DNA of 64,000 nt from the NCBI RefSeq assembly GCF_031458255.1, contig NZ_JAVDYC010000001.1:1993001-2057000 (forward strand), in the 5' to 3' direction. Shown here piece by piece: positions 34,153-42,600 of the stretch. The position numbers were made by a program, and so were the translations under genes. Under the pieces are notes generated by a model, which worked only from the letters and a program-made list of their open reading frames with translations, searched no databases and was not told the DNA's origin. The stretch comes from Catenuloplanes niger. Lineage in GTDB: Bacteria > Actinomycetota > Actinomycetes > Mycobacteriales > Micromonosporaceae. Every line of letters starts with the position of its first letter. Position 1 is the first letter of the stretch.

Positions 34153-35390
34153 AGGTTCTCCTCCGGGACGATCGTCTCGTTCTGGTCCAGGATGCCGAAG
34201 TACGCCCCGGCGGTGTGCACGTCCTTGTCACCGCGCCCGGACAGGTTGACGAGCACGACCGGCTCGCGGCCGAGCTCCTCGCGCAGCGCCGGGATGATCT
34301 TGGCTGCGCCCGCGAGCGCATGCGCGCTCTCGATCGCCGGGATGATCCCCTCGGTGCGGCAGAGCAGCTGGAACGCGTCCATCGCCTCGCGGTCGGTGAC
34401 CGGCGTGTACGACGCGCGGCCGGTGTCGTGCAGCCACGAGTGCTCCGGCCCGACGCCCGGGTAGTCCAGGCCGGCCGAGATCGAGTGCGACTCGACGGTC
34501 TGCCCGTCCTCGTCCTGCAGGATGTAGGTGCGGGCGCCGTGCAGCACACCGGTCGAGCCGCCGGTGATCGAGGCGGCGTGCCGCCCGGTCTCCATGCCGT
34601 CGCCGCCGGCCTCGAAGCCGTAGAGCCGCACTCCCTCGTCCGGGACGAACGCGTGGAAGATGCCGATCGCGTTCGACCCGCCGCCCACGCACGCGGTGAC
34701 CGCGTCCGGCAGGGCGCCGGTCAGTTCCAGGCACTGCGCCCGCGCCTCGGTGCCGATCCCGCCGACGAAGTCGCGGACGATCTCCGGGAACGGGGCCGGG
34801 CCGGCCGCGGTGCCGAGCAGGTAGTGCGTGGTCTGCACGCTGGCCACCCAGTCGCGCAGCGCCTCGTTCAGCGCGTCCTTGAGCGTGCGCGAGCCGTTCG
34901 TGACCGGCACGACCGTGGCGCCGAGCATGCGCATGCGGGCCACGTTCAGCGCCTGCCGCTCGGTGTCGACCTCGCCCATGTAGACCACGCACTCGAGGTC
35001 GAGCAGCGCGGCCGCGGTGGCCGAGGCGACGCCGTGCTGGCCGGCGCCGGTCTCCGCGATCACCCGTTGCTTGCCCATCCGCTTCGCGAGCAGCGCCTGA
35101 CCGAGCACGTTGCGCACCTTGTGCGCGCCGGTGTGGTTCAGGTCCTCGCGCTTGAGCAGGATCCGCGCGCCCAGCCGTTCGGACAGCCGCCGCGCGGAGT
35201 AGAGCAGCGACGGCGTGCCCGCGTAGTCACGCAGCAGGCCACCGAACTCGGCCTGGAACTCCGGGTCGGTCTTCGCGGACCGGTACGCCGCGTCCAGCTC
35301 GTCCAGCGCCGCGATCAGCGCCTCCGGGACGAACCGGCCGCCGAACCGCCCGAAGTGGCCGGCGAGGTCGGGCAGGACCGGGGCGCTCAT
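34149..35390 (-). CDS. trpB: Tryptophan synthase beta subunit
   Basis: 413-residue PLP enzyme joining indole and serine. The N-terminus [20 protein letters not shown] is the family start; the PLP lysine is in [20 protein letters not shown] (usual form HKINN). GAGQHG and the phosphate-binding [12 protein letters not shown] are intact, and the C-terminal serine block reads LSGRGDKD. It overlaps both neighbours by 4 nt in the order trpC-trpB-trpA. Confidence 0.98.
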   Translation of the reverse strand: MSAPVLPDLAGHFGRFGGRFVPEALIAALDELDAAYRSAKTDPEFQAEFGGLLRDYAGTPSLLYSARRLSERLGARILLKREDLNHTGAHKVRNVLGQALLAKRMGKQRVIAETGAGQHGVASATAAALLDLECVVYMGEVDTERQALNVARMRMLGATVVPVTNGSRTLKDALNEALRDWVASVQTTHYLLGTAAGPAPFPEIVRDFVGGIGTEARAQCLELTGALPDAVTACVGGGSNAIGIFHAFVPDEGVRLYGFEAGGDGMETGRHAASITGGSTGVLHGARTYILQDEDGQTVESHSISAGLDYPGVGPEHSWLHDTGRASYTPVTDREAMDAFQLLCRTEGIIPAIESAHALAGAAKIIPALREELGREPVVLVNLSGRGDKDVHTAGAYFGILDQNETIVPEENL

Positions 35391-36232
35391 CGGGCCGGCC
35401 TCGGGGTCGCCGGGTGGTTGCCGGCGTTGACCAGCGCGGCCACCGCGTCCCGCGGGCTGCTCTGGGTCACCAGGCCCTCGCCGACCAGCACCGCGTCGGC
35501 ACCGGCGGACGCGTACCGGATCAGGTCGTGCGGTCCGCGCACCCCGGACTCGGCGATCTTGACGACCTCGTTCGGCAGGCCGGGCGCGATCCGCTCGAAC
35601 ACGGTCCGGTCGACCTCGAGCGTGCGCAGGTTGCGCGCGTTCACGCCGATCACCTTCGCGCCGGCCTCCAGCGCGCGGTCCGTCTCGTCCTCGTCGTGCA
35701 CCTCGACCAGCGCGGTCATGCCCAGCGACTCGATCCGCTCCAGCAGGCCGACCAGCGCGTTCTGCTCCAGCGCCGCGACGATCAGCAGCACCAGGTCGGC
35801 GCCGTGCGCCCGCGCCTCGTGCACCTGATAGCTGGAGACCACGAAGTCCTTGCGCAGGATCGGCACGTCCACGGCCGCGCGCACGGAGTCGAGGTCGGCC
35901 AGCGAGCCGCCGAACCAGCGGCCCTCGGTCAGCACGCTGATCACCCGCGCACCGCCCGCCGCGTAGTCACTCGCGAGCACCGCCGGGTCGGGGATCTCCG
36001 CGAGCGGCCCCTTCGACGGGGACGCGCGCTTGACCTCGGCGATCACGCCGACCCCGGGCTTGCGCAGCGCGGCGTACGCGTCGATCGGCGGCGCCACCTC
36101 GGCGCACATCTCTCTCAGACGCTCCAGCGGAACCTGCTGCTGACGGGTCTCGACGTCCTCGCGCACACCGGCCAGGATCTCGTCGAGCACGCTGCCGCCG
36201 CTGTTGTTCGCATTACCATGCTCAGCTGTCAC
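35387..36232 (-). CDS. trpC: Indole-3-glycerol phosphate synthase
   Basis: 281-residue TIM barrel closing the indole ring. Visible are [20 protein letters not shown] (catalytic Lys and Ser region), [12 protein letters not shown], the catalytic Lys in [34 protein letters not shown], and [23 protein letters not shown] 36232 is chosen for GGGGAG 6-7 nt upstream; longer frames upstream lack a ribosome site. It is the first gene of trpC-trpB-trpA(-lgt). The trpD, trpG and trpF genes are not in the window. Confidence 0.96.
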   Translation of the reverse strand: MTAEHGNANNSGGSVLDEILAGVREDVETRQQQVPLERLREMCAEVAPPIDAYAALRKPGVGVIAEVKRASPSKGPLAEIPDPAVLASDYAAGGARVISVLTEGRWFGGSLADLDSVRAAVDVPILRKDFVVSSYQVHEARAHGADLVLLIVAALEQNALVGLLERIESLGMTALVEVHDEDETDRALEAGAKVIGVNARNLRTLEVDRTVFERIAPGLPNEVVKIAESGVRGPHDLIRYASAGADAVLVGEGLVTQSSPRDAVAALVNAGNHPATPRPAR

Positions 36233-36257
36233 CAAGGACTCCCCTCTCCGGGTGTCA

Positions 36258-36341
36258 TGGGCCGATGCTAGGTCTCGCCGCACCGCAGGCCATGTCCGGG
36301 GTATGGCGCGCCTCACCGTATGGGCTCCGGCATAATGCCGG
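36258..36341 (-). promoter_or_regulatory. Candidate trpC promoter and 15-bp palindrome
   Basis: TAGCAT (minus strand, 36265-36270) is a plausible -10 with transcription starting about 25 nt before the trpC GTG. Upstream, CCGGCATAATGCCGG is a perfect palindrome at 36327-36341, AT-centred in GC-rich DNA, a candidate operator. I found no Trp-rich leader peptide or T-box. Confidence 0.4.
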
Positions 36342-36569
36342 ACCGGTCGTGAGTGCCGGGTGACGGTCGGTGCCCGGTTTCGTCCGGCGCACCGGATTCA
36401 CCAGCGTCGTCGTCGCCACCCGCGCAGGCGATGATCACTTTGCGTGAGGTGGACCGTTAGCCCTACGGTCATTGACCGGAAACACACCTCGGGCAGCATG
36501 GGAGCCGGGCACACTTGTCCCGGGCGCCCGCGCCCGCCAGCCGAGCGATCGACCGTGTGGGGTTAGCCG

Positions 36570-36791
36570 ATGACTTCCGAACGCGCCAACGGACTCGTTC
36601 ACATGACGCGCACCGTCTGCTCCGTCGCCGCCGACCTCGCGCAGAACGTGGAGCGGGTGGTCGTCGGCCCGACCCGGGTGCGCACCGCCAGCGGCAACGC
36701 CTGGGAGGCGGTGCTCGCCGACCGTGCCCGGGCCCGCCAGCGTGACGAGATGCGCCGCCGGGTGGCCGCGCTCACCGCCACCCGCCGCTAG
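36570..36791 (+). CDS. Small uncharacterised protein between the two halves of the trp cluster
   Basis: 73 residues with third codon positions almost all G/C over the full length, which supports real coding. It is basic (Arg-rich), has no membrane segment or signal peptide, and ends in a likely amphipathic helix (residues ~48-70: VLADRARARQRDEMRRRVAA). Family not recognised. The start may be ATG 36570 or ATG 36603; neither has a good ribosome site. It is transcribed against trpM and away from trpC, inserting a plus-strand gene into an otherwise minus-strand biosynthetic cluster. A dispersed repeat follows it. Confidence 0.6.
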   Translation: MTSERANGLVHMTRTVCSVAADLAQNVERVVVGPTRVRTASGNAWEAVLADRARARQRDEMRRRVAALTATRR

Positions 36792-36840
36792 GCAGACCTC
36801 GACCGCGTGGGTCACGCGCTCGTGGTGACCCCACGCGGAA

Positions 36841-36914
36841 CGTGCAGGGAGGCCGCCCGCGGCCGACCGGTGCCCGCGGGAGCACTCGGAACGCGACCAC
36901 GCCGGAAGCGGGAA
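36841..36914 (-). repeat. Dispersed convergent-junction repeat, copy 6 (reverse)
   Basis: Starts CGTGCAGGGAGGCCGCCCGC, has GACCGGTGCCCGCGGGAGCA and ends CCGGAAGCGGGAA. It lies between the converging small gene (36570) and trpM. Confidence 0.85.
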
Positions 36915-36948
36915 GGCGGCTTTCGGGCTTCTGCTCCTCGTTCTTGAT

Positions 36949-37011
36949 CTACTCGTCGTTCCTGCGTTACTAGTCGTTTGTGCGCTACTCGTCGTCTCTG
37001 CGCTACTCGTC
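36949..37011 (-). repeat. 18-bp tandem repeat copying the trpM stop codon
   Basis: CTACTCGTC-type blocks begin at 36949, 36967, 36985 and 37003, exactly 18 bp apart. On the minus strand each starts (G)ACGAGTAG, so the real stop TAG (37003-37005) is followed by two or three further in-frame stops in copied context. The third copy has drifted to GACTAGTAA. Confidence 0.85.
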
Positions 37012-37584
37012 CGTCGGGTCCTCGCCGCGGTCCAGCGCGTCCCAGGCCTGACGGGTGCCGCGCGGGGCGTTGACCGCCGGGGCCGGTTCGGACCGGCCGG
37101 CGGCGGGGCGCTCGTAACGGGCGCCGAGCGACGGCCAGTCCGCGCCGCGGGCCACCGTCCAGGCGCCCGCCGCCGCCACCGCCGCGCCGCCCAGCGACGT
37201 CAGCGCCGGCCAGACGCCCGCGGCCAGCTCGGTCGCGGCACCGGCCGCGATCGCCAGGCCCAGCGCGGCCACCAGGCCGCCGATCGCGCGCCGGACCAGC
37301 GCGCGGGTGGCGATCAGCGCGCCCGCGCCGGCCAGCGCCACCACCGCCAGTGGTTGCAGCCACACCAGCAGGTCGGAGCCGGTACGGTCGGCGCTGCGCG
37401 GCGGCAGCGGCGCGGGCCGCTCCGTCACCTCCACCAGCCAGACCCGGGTCACCGCGTAGAGCGCCAGGCCGGCGCCGGCCACGCAGAGCAGCAGCGCGAG
37501 CGTGAACGCCCGCCGGCCACCGGCGCCCGGCCCGGACGCGACCGGATCGCGTCCGGTCGCCGGACCGGCCGGATCGGTGGTCAT
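37003..37584 (-). CDS. Trp-biosynthesis-associated membrane protein (TIGR02234-like)
   Basis: 193 residues. It has four hydrophobic segments ([78 protein letters not shown]) with a short Pro/Gly-rich head and an acidic tail. Position between trpE and trpC and this topology match the actinobacterial family annotated as tryptophan-operon membrane protein, whose molecular role is not established. It overlaps trpE by 4 nt and is the last gene of the hisI-trpE-trpM unit. Its stop region is tandemly copied. Confidence 0.85.
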   Translation of the reverse strand: MTTDPAGPATGRDPVASGPGAGGRRAFTLALLLCVAGAGLALYAVTRVWLVEVTERPAPLPPRSADRTGSDLLVWLQPLAVVALAGAGALIATRALVRRAIGGLVAALGLAIAAGAATELAAGVWPALTSLGGAAVAAAGAWTVARGADWPSLGARYERPAAGRSEPAPAVNAPRGTRQAWDALDRGEDPTDE

Positions 37585-39098
37585 CGCGCCGGCCGGAGCG
37601 TCTCGGCGGCGGCGATCGCGGCGAGCACGGCCGCGGCCTTGTTCCGCGTCTCCTGCTCCTCCGCGGCCGGATCCGAGTCGGCCACGATGCCCGCACCCGC
37701 GCCCACGTAGGCGTGCCCGTCGCGGAGCAGCGCGGTCCGGATCGCGATCGCCATGTCCATGTCGCCGCCGAAGCCGAAGTAGCCGACCGTGCCGCCGTAC
37801 AGGCCGCGCCGGGTCGGTTCCAGACCCTCGATGATCTCCATGGCCCGAACCTTCGGCGCGCCGGACAGCGTGCCGGCCGGGAACGTCGCGGCCAGCGCGT
37901 CGAACGCGGTCCGGTCCTCGCTCAGCTCACCGGTGACCGTGCTGACGATGTGCATGACGTGGCTGTACCGCTCGATCGTGGCGAACTCCGGCACCTGCAC
38001 CGTGCCCGGCCGGCACACCCGGCCCAGGTCGTTGCGGCCCAGGTCGACCAGCATCACGTGCTCGGCCCGCTCCTTCGGGTCGGCCAGCAGCTCCGCGGCC
38101 AGGCTCGCGTCCTCGGCCGGGGTGGCGCCGCGCGGGCGCGTACCCGCGATGGGGTGCAGCATGGCCCGCCGGCCGTCGACCTTGAGGTGCGCCTCCGGGG
38201 ACGAGCCCACGATGTCGAAGTCGTCGAACCGCAGCAGGTACATGTACGGGCTCGGGTTCGTGGTCCGCAGCACCCGGTAGACGTCCAGCGGGTCCGCGGT
38301 CGTCGGGCGCTCGAACCGCTGCGCGACCACGATCTGGAAGCACTCGCCGTCCCGGATCGCCTCCTTCGCCACCGCCACGGCCTTCTGGTACTCGCCGTCC
38401 GGCGTACGGCTGTGCGGGCCGGTGCGCTGGATCCGCTCCACCGTGGAGACCATCGGCGGCGTCGGGCGGGACAGCGCGGTCGTCATCGAGTCCAGCCGGC
38501 CGATCGCCTGGTGGTACGCGGCGCCGACCTCCGCGTCGCCGGCGTCCGGCCCGACGATCGCGTTCGCCACCAGCGTCGCCGAGCCCTCGTAGTGGTCCAG
38601 CACCACCAGGTCGGTCGCCAGCATCATGCCGATCTCCGGCAGCCGCAGGTCGTTCTCCGCGATCTCGGGCAGCCGCTCGATCCGCCGGATCACGTCGTAC
38701 GCCAGGTAACCGACCATGCCGCCGGTCAACGGCGGGCCGTCGTCGTTGCTGCCGGTGAGCGCCTCGACCGTGGCGCGCAGCACCTCCATCGGCTCGCCGG
38801 TCACCGGCACACCGGCCGGGGGCGTGCCGAGCCACTCCGCGCGGCCGTCCCGCTCGGTCAGCGTGGCAGCGCTGCGCACACCGATGAACGAGTACCGCGA
38901 CCAGGCCGTGCCGGCCGACGCCGCGCCCTGCTCCGCGGACTCCAGCAGGAACGTGCCCGGGCCGCCGGCCAGCTTGCGGTAGACACCGACCGGCGTCTCC
39001 GCGTCGGCCAGCAGCTTCCTGGTCACCGGCACGACCCGGTGCTCACGGACCCGCGCGCGGAACGTGGCCTCGTCGGGGTGCACCGCACCGCTGGTCAT
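37581..39098 (-). CDS. trpE: Anthranilate synthase component I
   Basis: 505 residues, complete. The N-terminal regulatory part has the Trp-feedback motif in FLLESAEQG (residues ~49-57). The chorismate-utilising domain shows [74 protein letters not shown] and [12 protein letters not shown]. It makes anthranilate from chorismate with glutamine-derived ammonia supplied by TrpG, which is not in this window. It overlaps hisI upstream and trpM downstream by 4 nt each. Confidence 0.97.
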   Translation of the reverse strand: MTSGAVHPDEATFRARVREHRVVPVTRKLLADAETPVGVYRKLAGGPGTFLLESAEQGAASAGTAWSRYSFIGVRSAATLTERDGRAEWLGTPPAGVPVTGEPMEVLRATVEALTGSNDDGPPLTGGMVGYLAYDVIRRIERLPEIAENDLRLPEIGMMLATDLVVLDHYEGSATLVANAIVGPDAGDAEVGAAYHQAIGRLDSMTTALSRPTPPMVSTVERIQRTGPHSRTPDGEYQKAVAVAKEAIRDGECFQIVVAQRFERPTTADPLDVYRVLRTTNPSPYMYLLRFDDFDIVGSSPEAHLKVDGRRAMLHPIAGTRPRGATPAEDASLAAELLADPKERAEHVMLVDLGRNDLGRVCRPGTVQVPEFATIERYSHVMHIVSTVTGELSEDRTAFDALAATFPAGTLSGAPKVRAMEIIEGLEPTRRGLYGGTVGYFGFGGDMDMAIAIRTALLRDGHAYVGAGAGIVADSDPAAEEQETRNKAAAVLAAIAAAETLRPAR

Positions 39099-39475
39099 GC
39101 GCGCACCCCCTGGACCACCGGCAGCTCGTTGCTGAAGCAGCTGTGCGTGCCGGTGTGGCAGGCCGGGCCGACCTGCTCGACCGTGAGCAGCAGCGCGTCG
39201 CCGTCACAGTCCAGCGTGGCCGCCCGCACGTACTGCCGGTGGCCGGACGTCTCGCCCTTCACCCAGTACTCGTTGCGGCTGCGCGACCAGTAGGTGGCGT
39301 GCCCGGTGGTCAGCGTCCGCCGCAGCGCCTCGTCGTCCATCCAGGCCAGCATCAGCACCTCACCGGTGCCGTGCTCACGCACCACGGCGGCGATCAGACC
39401 GTCGTCGGTACGGCGCAGCCGCTCGGCGATGGTCGGGTCCAGCATGGGGGGTGCGGAATCAGTCGTGTCGGGCAC
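39095..39475 (-). CDS. hisI: Phosphoribosyl-AMP cyclohydrolase
   Basis: 126 residues; opens the purine ring of PR-AMP in histidine synthesis. Visible are [20 protein letters not shown], the zinc ligands in [11 protein letters not shown] and CHTGTHSCF, and the [17 protein letters not shown] block. GTG 39475 is used; ATG 39445 ([10 protein letters not shown]) is an alternative and would match the family core length. It is the first gene of hisI-trpE-trpM, a known actinobacterial link between His and Trp synthesis. It is divergent from the giant gene; on the minus strand a TAAAAT at 39600-39605 may be its -10. Confidence 0.95.
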   Translation of the reverse strand: MPDTTDSAPPMLDPTIAERLRRTDDGLIAAVVREHGTGEVLMLAWMDDEALRRTLTTGHATYWSRSRNEYWVKGETSGHRQYVRAATLDCDGDALLLTVEQVGPACHTGTHSCFSNELPVVQGVRA

Positions 39476-39691
39476 AGCTCTCGATTCTCTCGCATCGCCC
39501 CGCGGGCCCCGCGACCCGCCCTTCGGTCGTGACAACGGCTCACGTCCCGGCGTGATCGGCGGGGCCCGGTGAATCGCCCGGCCGCGCATTAAGTCAGACA
39601 TTTTACCGGGCAAATGCACTCCCGGGGTGCTGTGCCGGTGACGTGTGCCGGGTACCGTCGGCTCACCTCACGAGCGGACGGAGATAACGCC

Positions 39692-42600
39692 ATGCCCCCG
39701 ACGCCCCCCTCCGCGGCCGACGACGACGGCCCTCCCGGCTGGCAGGCGCACGGGCGACCGGTCCCGCACCCCCGGCGGGCGGCGGACAGCGCGGCGTTCT
39801 TCTCCGACACCGGCGAGAGCCCGGAGGTCACCCAGCCGTCCGACGCGCCGCTCCCGCCGTACATGGCGCAGCTCTTCGACCACCCCGGCGCCGGGCAGCA
39901 GGCCGACGCGGGCAACCCGTGGGCCCCGCCGGCCGCGCCGCCGCCGACGGCCGGGCGCGGTGACGGGTTCTACGACTACGGGGACGACGACGAGTACGAG
40001 ACGGAGCGCTTCGGCGATCCGCGCGAGCAGCGCGCCGCCGTGGTCGACCTGGCCGGCTGGTCCCGCCTCAACCCGGCCAACGCACAACCCGACGCCTCCG
40101 GGGCGACGCCCGCGCACCGCCCGGACCCGCGGGACCCGGAGCCGGACCGGCCGAGCCTCGACTTCGGCACCGGCCAGGCCGAGGCGACACAGGCGATCGA
40201 TCTCGGCGACGTACCGCGCGCTCCCGGCCCCGGCGGGTACCCGCCGGGGCCGAGGTCCGCGGGTGGTCCGCCGCCCGGGCCGGGAGTCGCGGATGGTTCG
40301 CCGCCCGGGCCGGGAGTCGCGGACGGTTCGCCGCCCGGGCCGGGAGTGGCAGGTCAGGGGGCCGATCCGGCGGGAACGCCGGTGGCCGAGTTCTCGCCGT
40401 TGAGCGCGCGGGACCACGTGGACGGGAAGCCGCCGCCCGCGCCGTCGGGCGGTGGCCGGCACGTCGGTGGGCTGCAGCCGATCACGCCGGGCGTCCGGCC
40501 GGGAGTCCGCCCGGCCGTCCGGCCGTTCACTCCGCGGCAGGCCGGCTCGCCGCCGGCGGAGGGCGGGCCGGGTGCACGGTCCGGTGAACCCGGCGGACCG
40601 AACGTACCGGCGCAGGGTGGCCAGGGCTTTTCGCCCCGTGCGGCGGGTGCGCCGGCGACCGGCGCCGAGCCCGAGGTGGAGCAGGATGCCACGTTCGCTC
40701 CGCTCACGCCGGCCGGCGGTGTCCCGCAGCCACCGCGGACCGGGCAGAACCCGTGGAGTGGGCGGCCGTACGTGCCCGAGGTTCCGCCGATCCCGGACAC
40801 CGCGCGCAGCCCGTGGGCGCCGTTCGGCGGCGGGACGCCGGTGACCGAGCCGGAGTCGGGACCGGCGCCGGGCCATTCGGGGGCATCGCGTGTCGAGGAA
40901 GCCCCCGAGGTCATCGGCTGGCCGTTCGCCCCGCGGACGGCACCGGACGACTCAGCGCCGGATACCCGCACCGCCGCGGGGCCTGGCGATGTGTCAGCAC
41001 AACGTCCTGGCACAGTCGGGCCGGATGTATCGGCACAAAGTGTCGGTACTGAGGCGACATCTACTGGTACTGATACAGCGGCTGACGGCGGCGGTGAGGC
41101 GCCGAGTGGCGGGTCCGCGGTCGCCGGCGCAGATCGCAGTGTGGGGGGTGATCACCGCTCGGGCGGCAAGCCCGCCGGGAGCGGTGACCATCGAGTGAGC
41201 GGCAATCCCACGCCGGGCGGCAGCCCTGCTCACGCCGTGGGCGGCAGTCCCGCGGCGAGCGGAAATCCTGCGCACGTTGTGAGCGGCAGCCCCGCCCATG
41301 CCGTGAGCGGCAATCCCCCGGTGAGCGGCGGCCCCGCCCATGCCGTGAGCAGCAGCCCCACGGTGAGCGGCAGCACCACGGTGAGCGGCAGCACCACGGT
41401 GAGCGGCAGCACCACGGTGAGCGGCAGCACCACGGTGAGCGGCGGCTTCGCCGGAGGCGGTGGCCACGCCGAGCAGGGCGACGACCGGATCGCGGCCGAC
41501 GGTGAGGTCGCCAGCAGCGGTCAAGCCGTTGGAGCCGGCGGGGGTGCCGACGTCGGCGTGACTACGGACGCGGTGCGGACCGAACCGCCGGCTCGTGTGC
41601 GCCCGCGCACTTGGCAACCGATTCCTCCGCAGGCCACGATCACCGGGACGACGGCTCCTGGCGGCGCTCGGGGAGCGGCCGGGCTCGACGGCGAAGCGGT
41701 GGCCTCCGCGTGGCCGTCCGCGACTGAACCACCGACCGCGCCGCTACCCTCCACCGAGCCGGTGCCGGCTGCGGACAGGCTCGTTTCCGGGCCCGGCACG
41801 GCCGCGGTCGACGCCGGCGGGGCGACCGGTGGTGCAGCAGCCGATGACGTGACGGATCCGGCTCGCTCCGTGGTGGAGGAGCACACCGCGAATGCGGATC
41901 CGGCGGCACCGGATCCGGCGAGTGCGCCTCCCGCGCCGGTGTGGGTCGCGACCACCCGATTGCGGCCCGTGGACCTACCGCCGGACCGGGACGACGACCC
42001 GGCGACCGGGCCGGATCCACGCGACGCCACGACCGGCTGGAACGCGCGCACCGACGAACAGCCGATCCTCGACACCGCTCCGGACGGACGGACCGGCATC
42101 GCCGGCCTGCCGCCCGCCACCGTCGACGAGGGCGCATCGGGGCCCCGGTCCGACGACGGCCGGGTCACCGGTAAGCACTCGGTACGACCCCGGCAGCGCA
42201 CCGGCGGCGGTGCGCTGCCGTCCCAGGCCGCCGGCGCGCGGGACGAGACCCCGGTCGAGGTGATCGAGGCCATCATGGAGGCGTTGCGGGAGCGTACCGG
42301 CGAGCAGGTTCCGGTGTCCGACGCCGCCCTGGGCCTGAACGGCACCTCGCTGTCCGCCGAGGCCACGGCCGACGCGCTCCGGGCTGCGGGTGGCCTGCTG
42401 CCCGCAGCCGAACACCCGCAGGCCTCGACCGTTCGGGAGCCCGCCGCGGGTGTTGCCGAAACAGGCCCGGCCACGGAACTCGACGAACTGCCGCTCTCCC
42501 CCACCGATGTCCCACCGGTCGCACCGGGTCACGAAGACCGGGCCACCGCACCCGCCAGCATCCCGACGATCACCCCGGAAGACGACGACCGGCCGACCGC

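Noticed and set aside
31471-34464. A 997-codon plus-strand open frame across the monooxygenase, lgt and trpA genes
   Set aside because: It spans several recognised minus-strand genes and non-coding gaps and shows only mirrored codon bias.
36233-36569. Trp leader peptide or T-box upstream of trpC
   Set aside because: No short frame with consecutive Trp codons, no T-box core sequence and no terminator/antiterminator pair were found.
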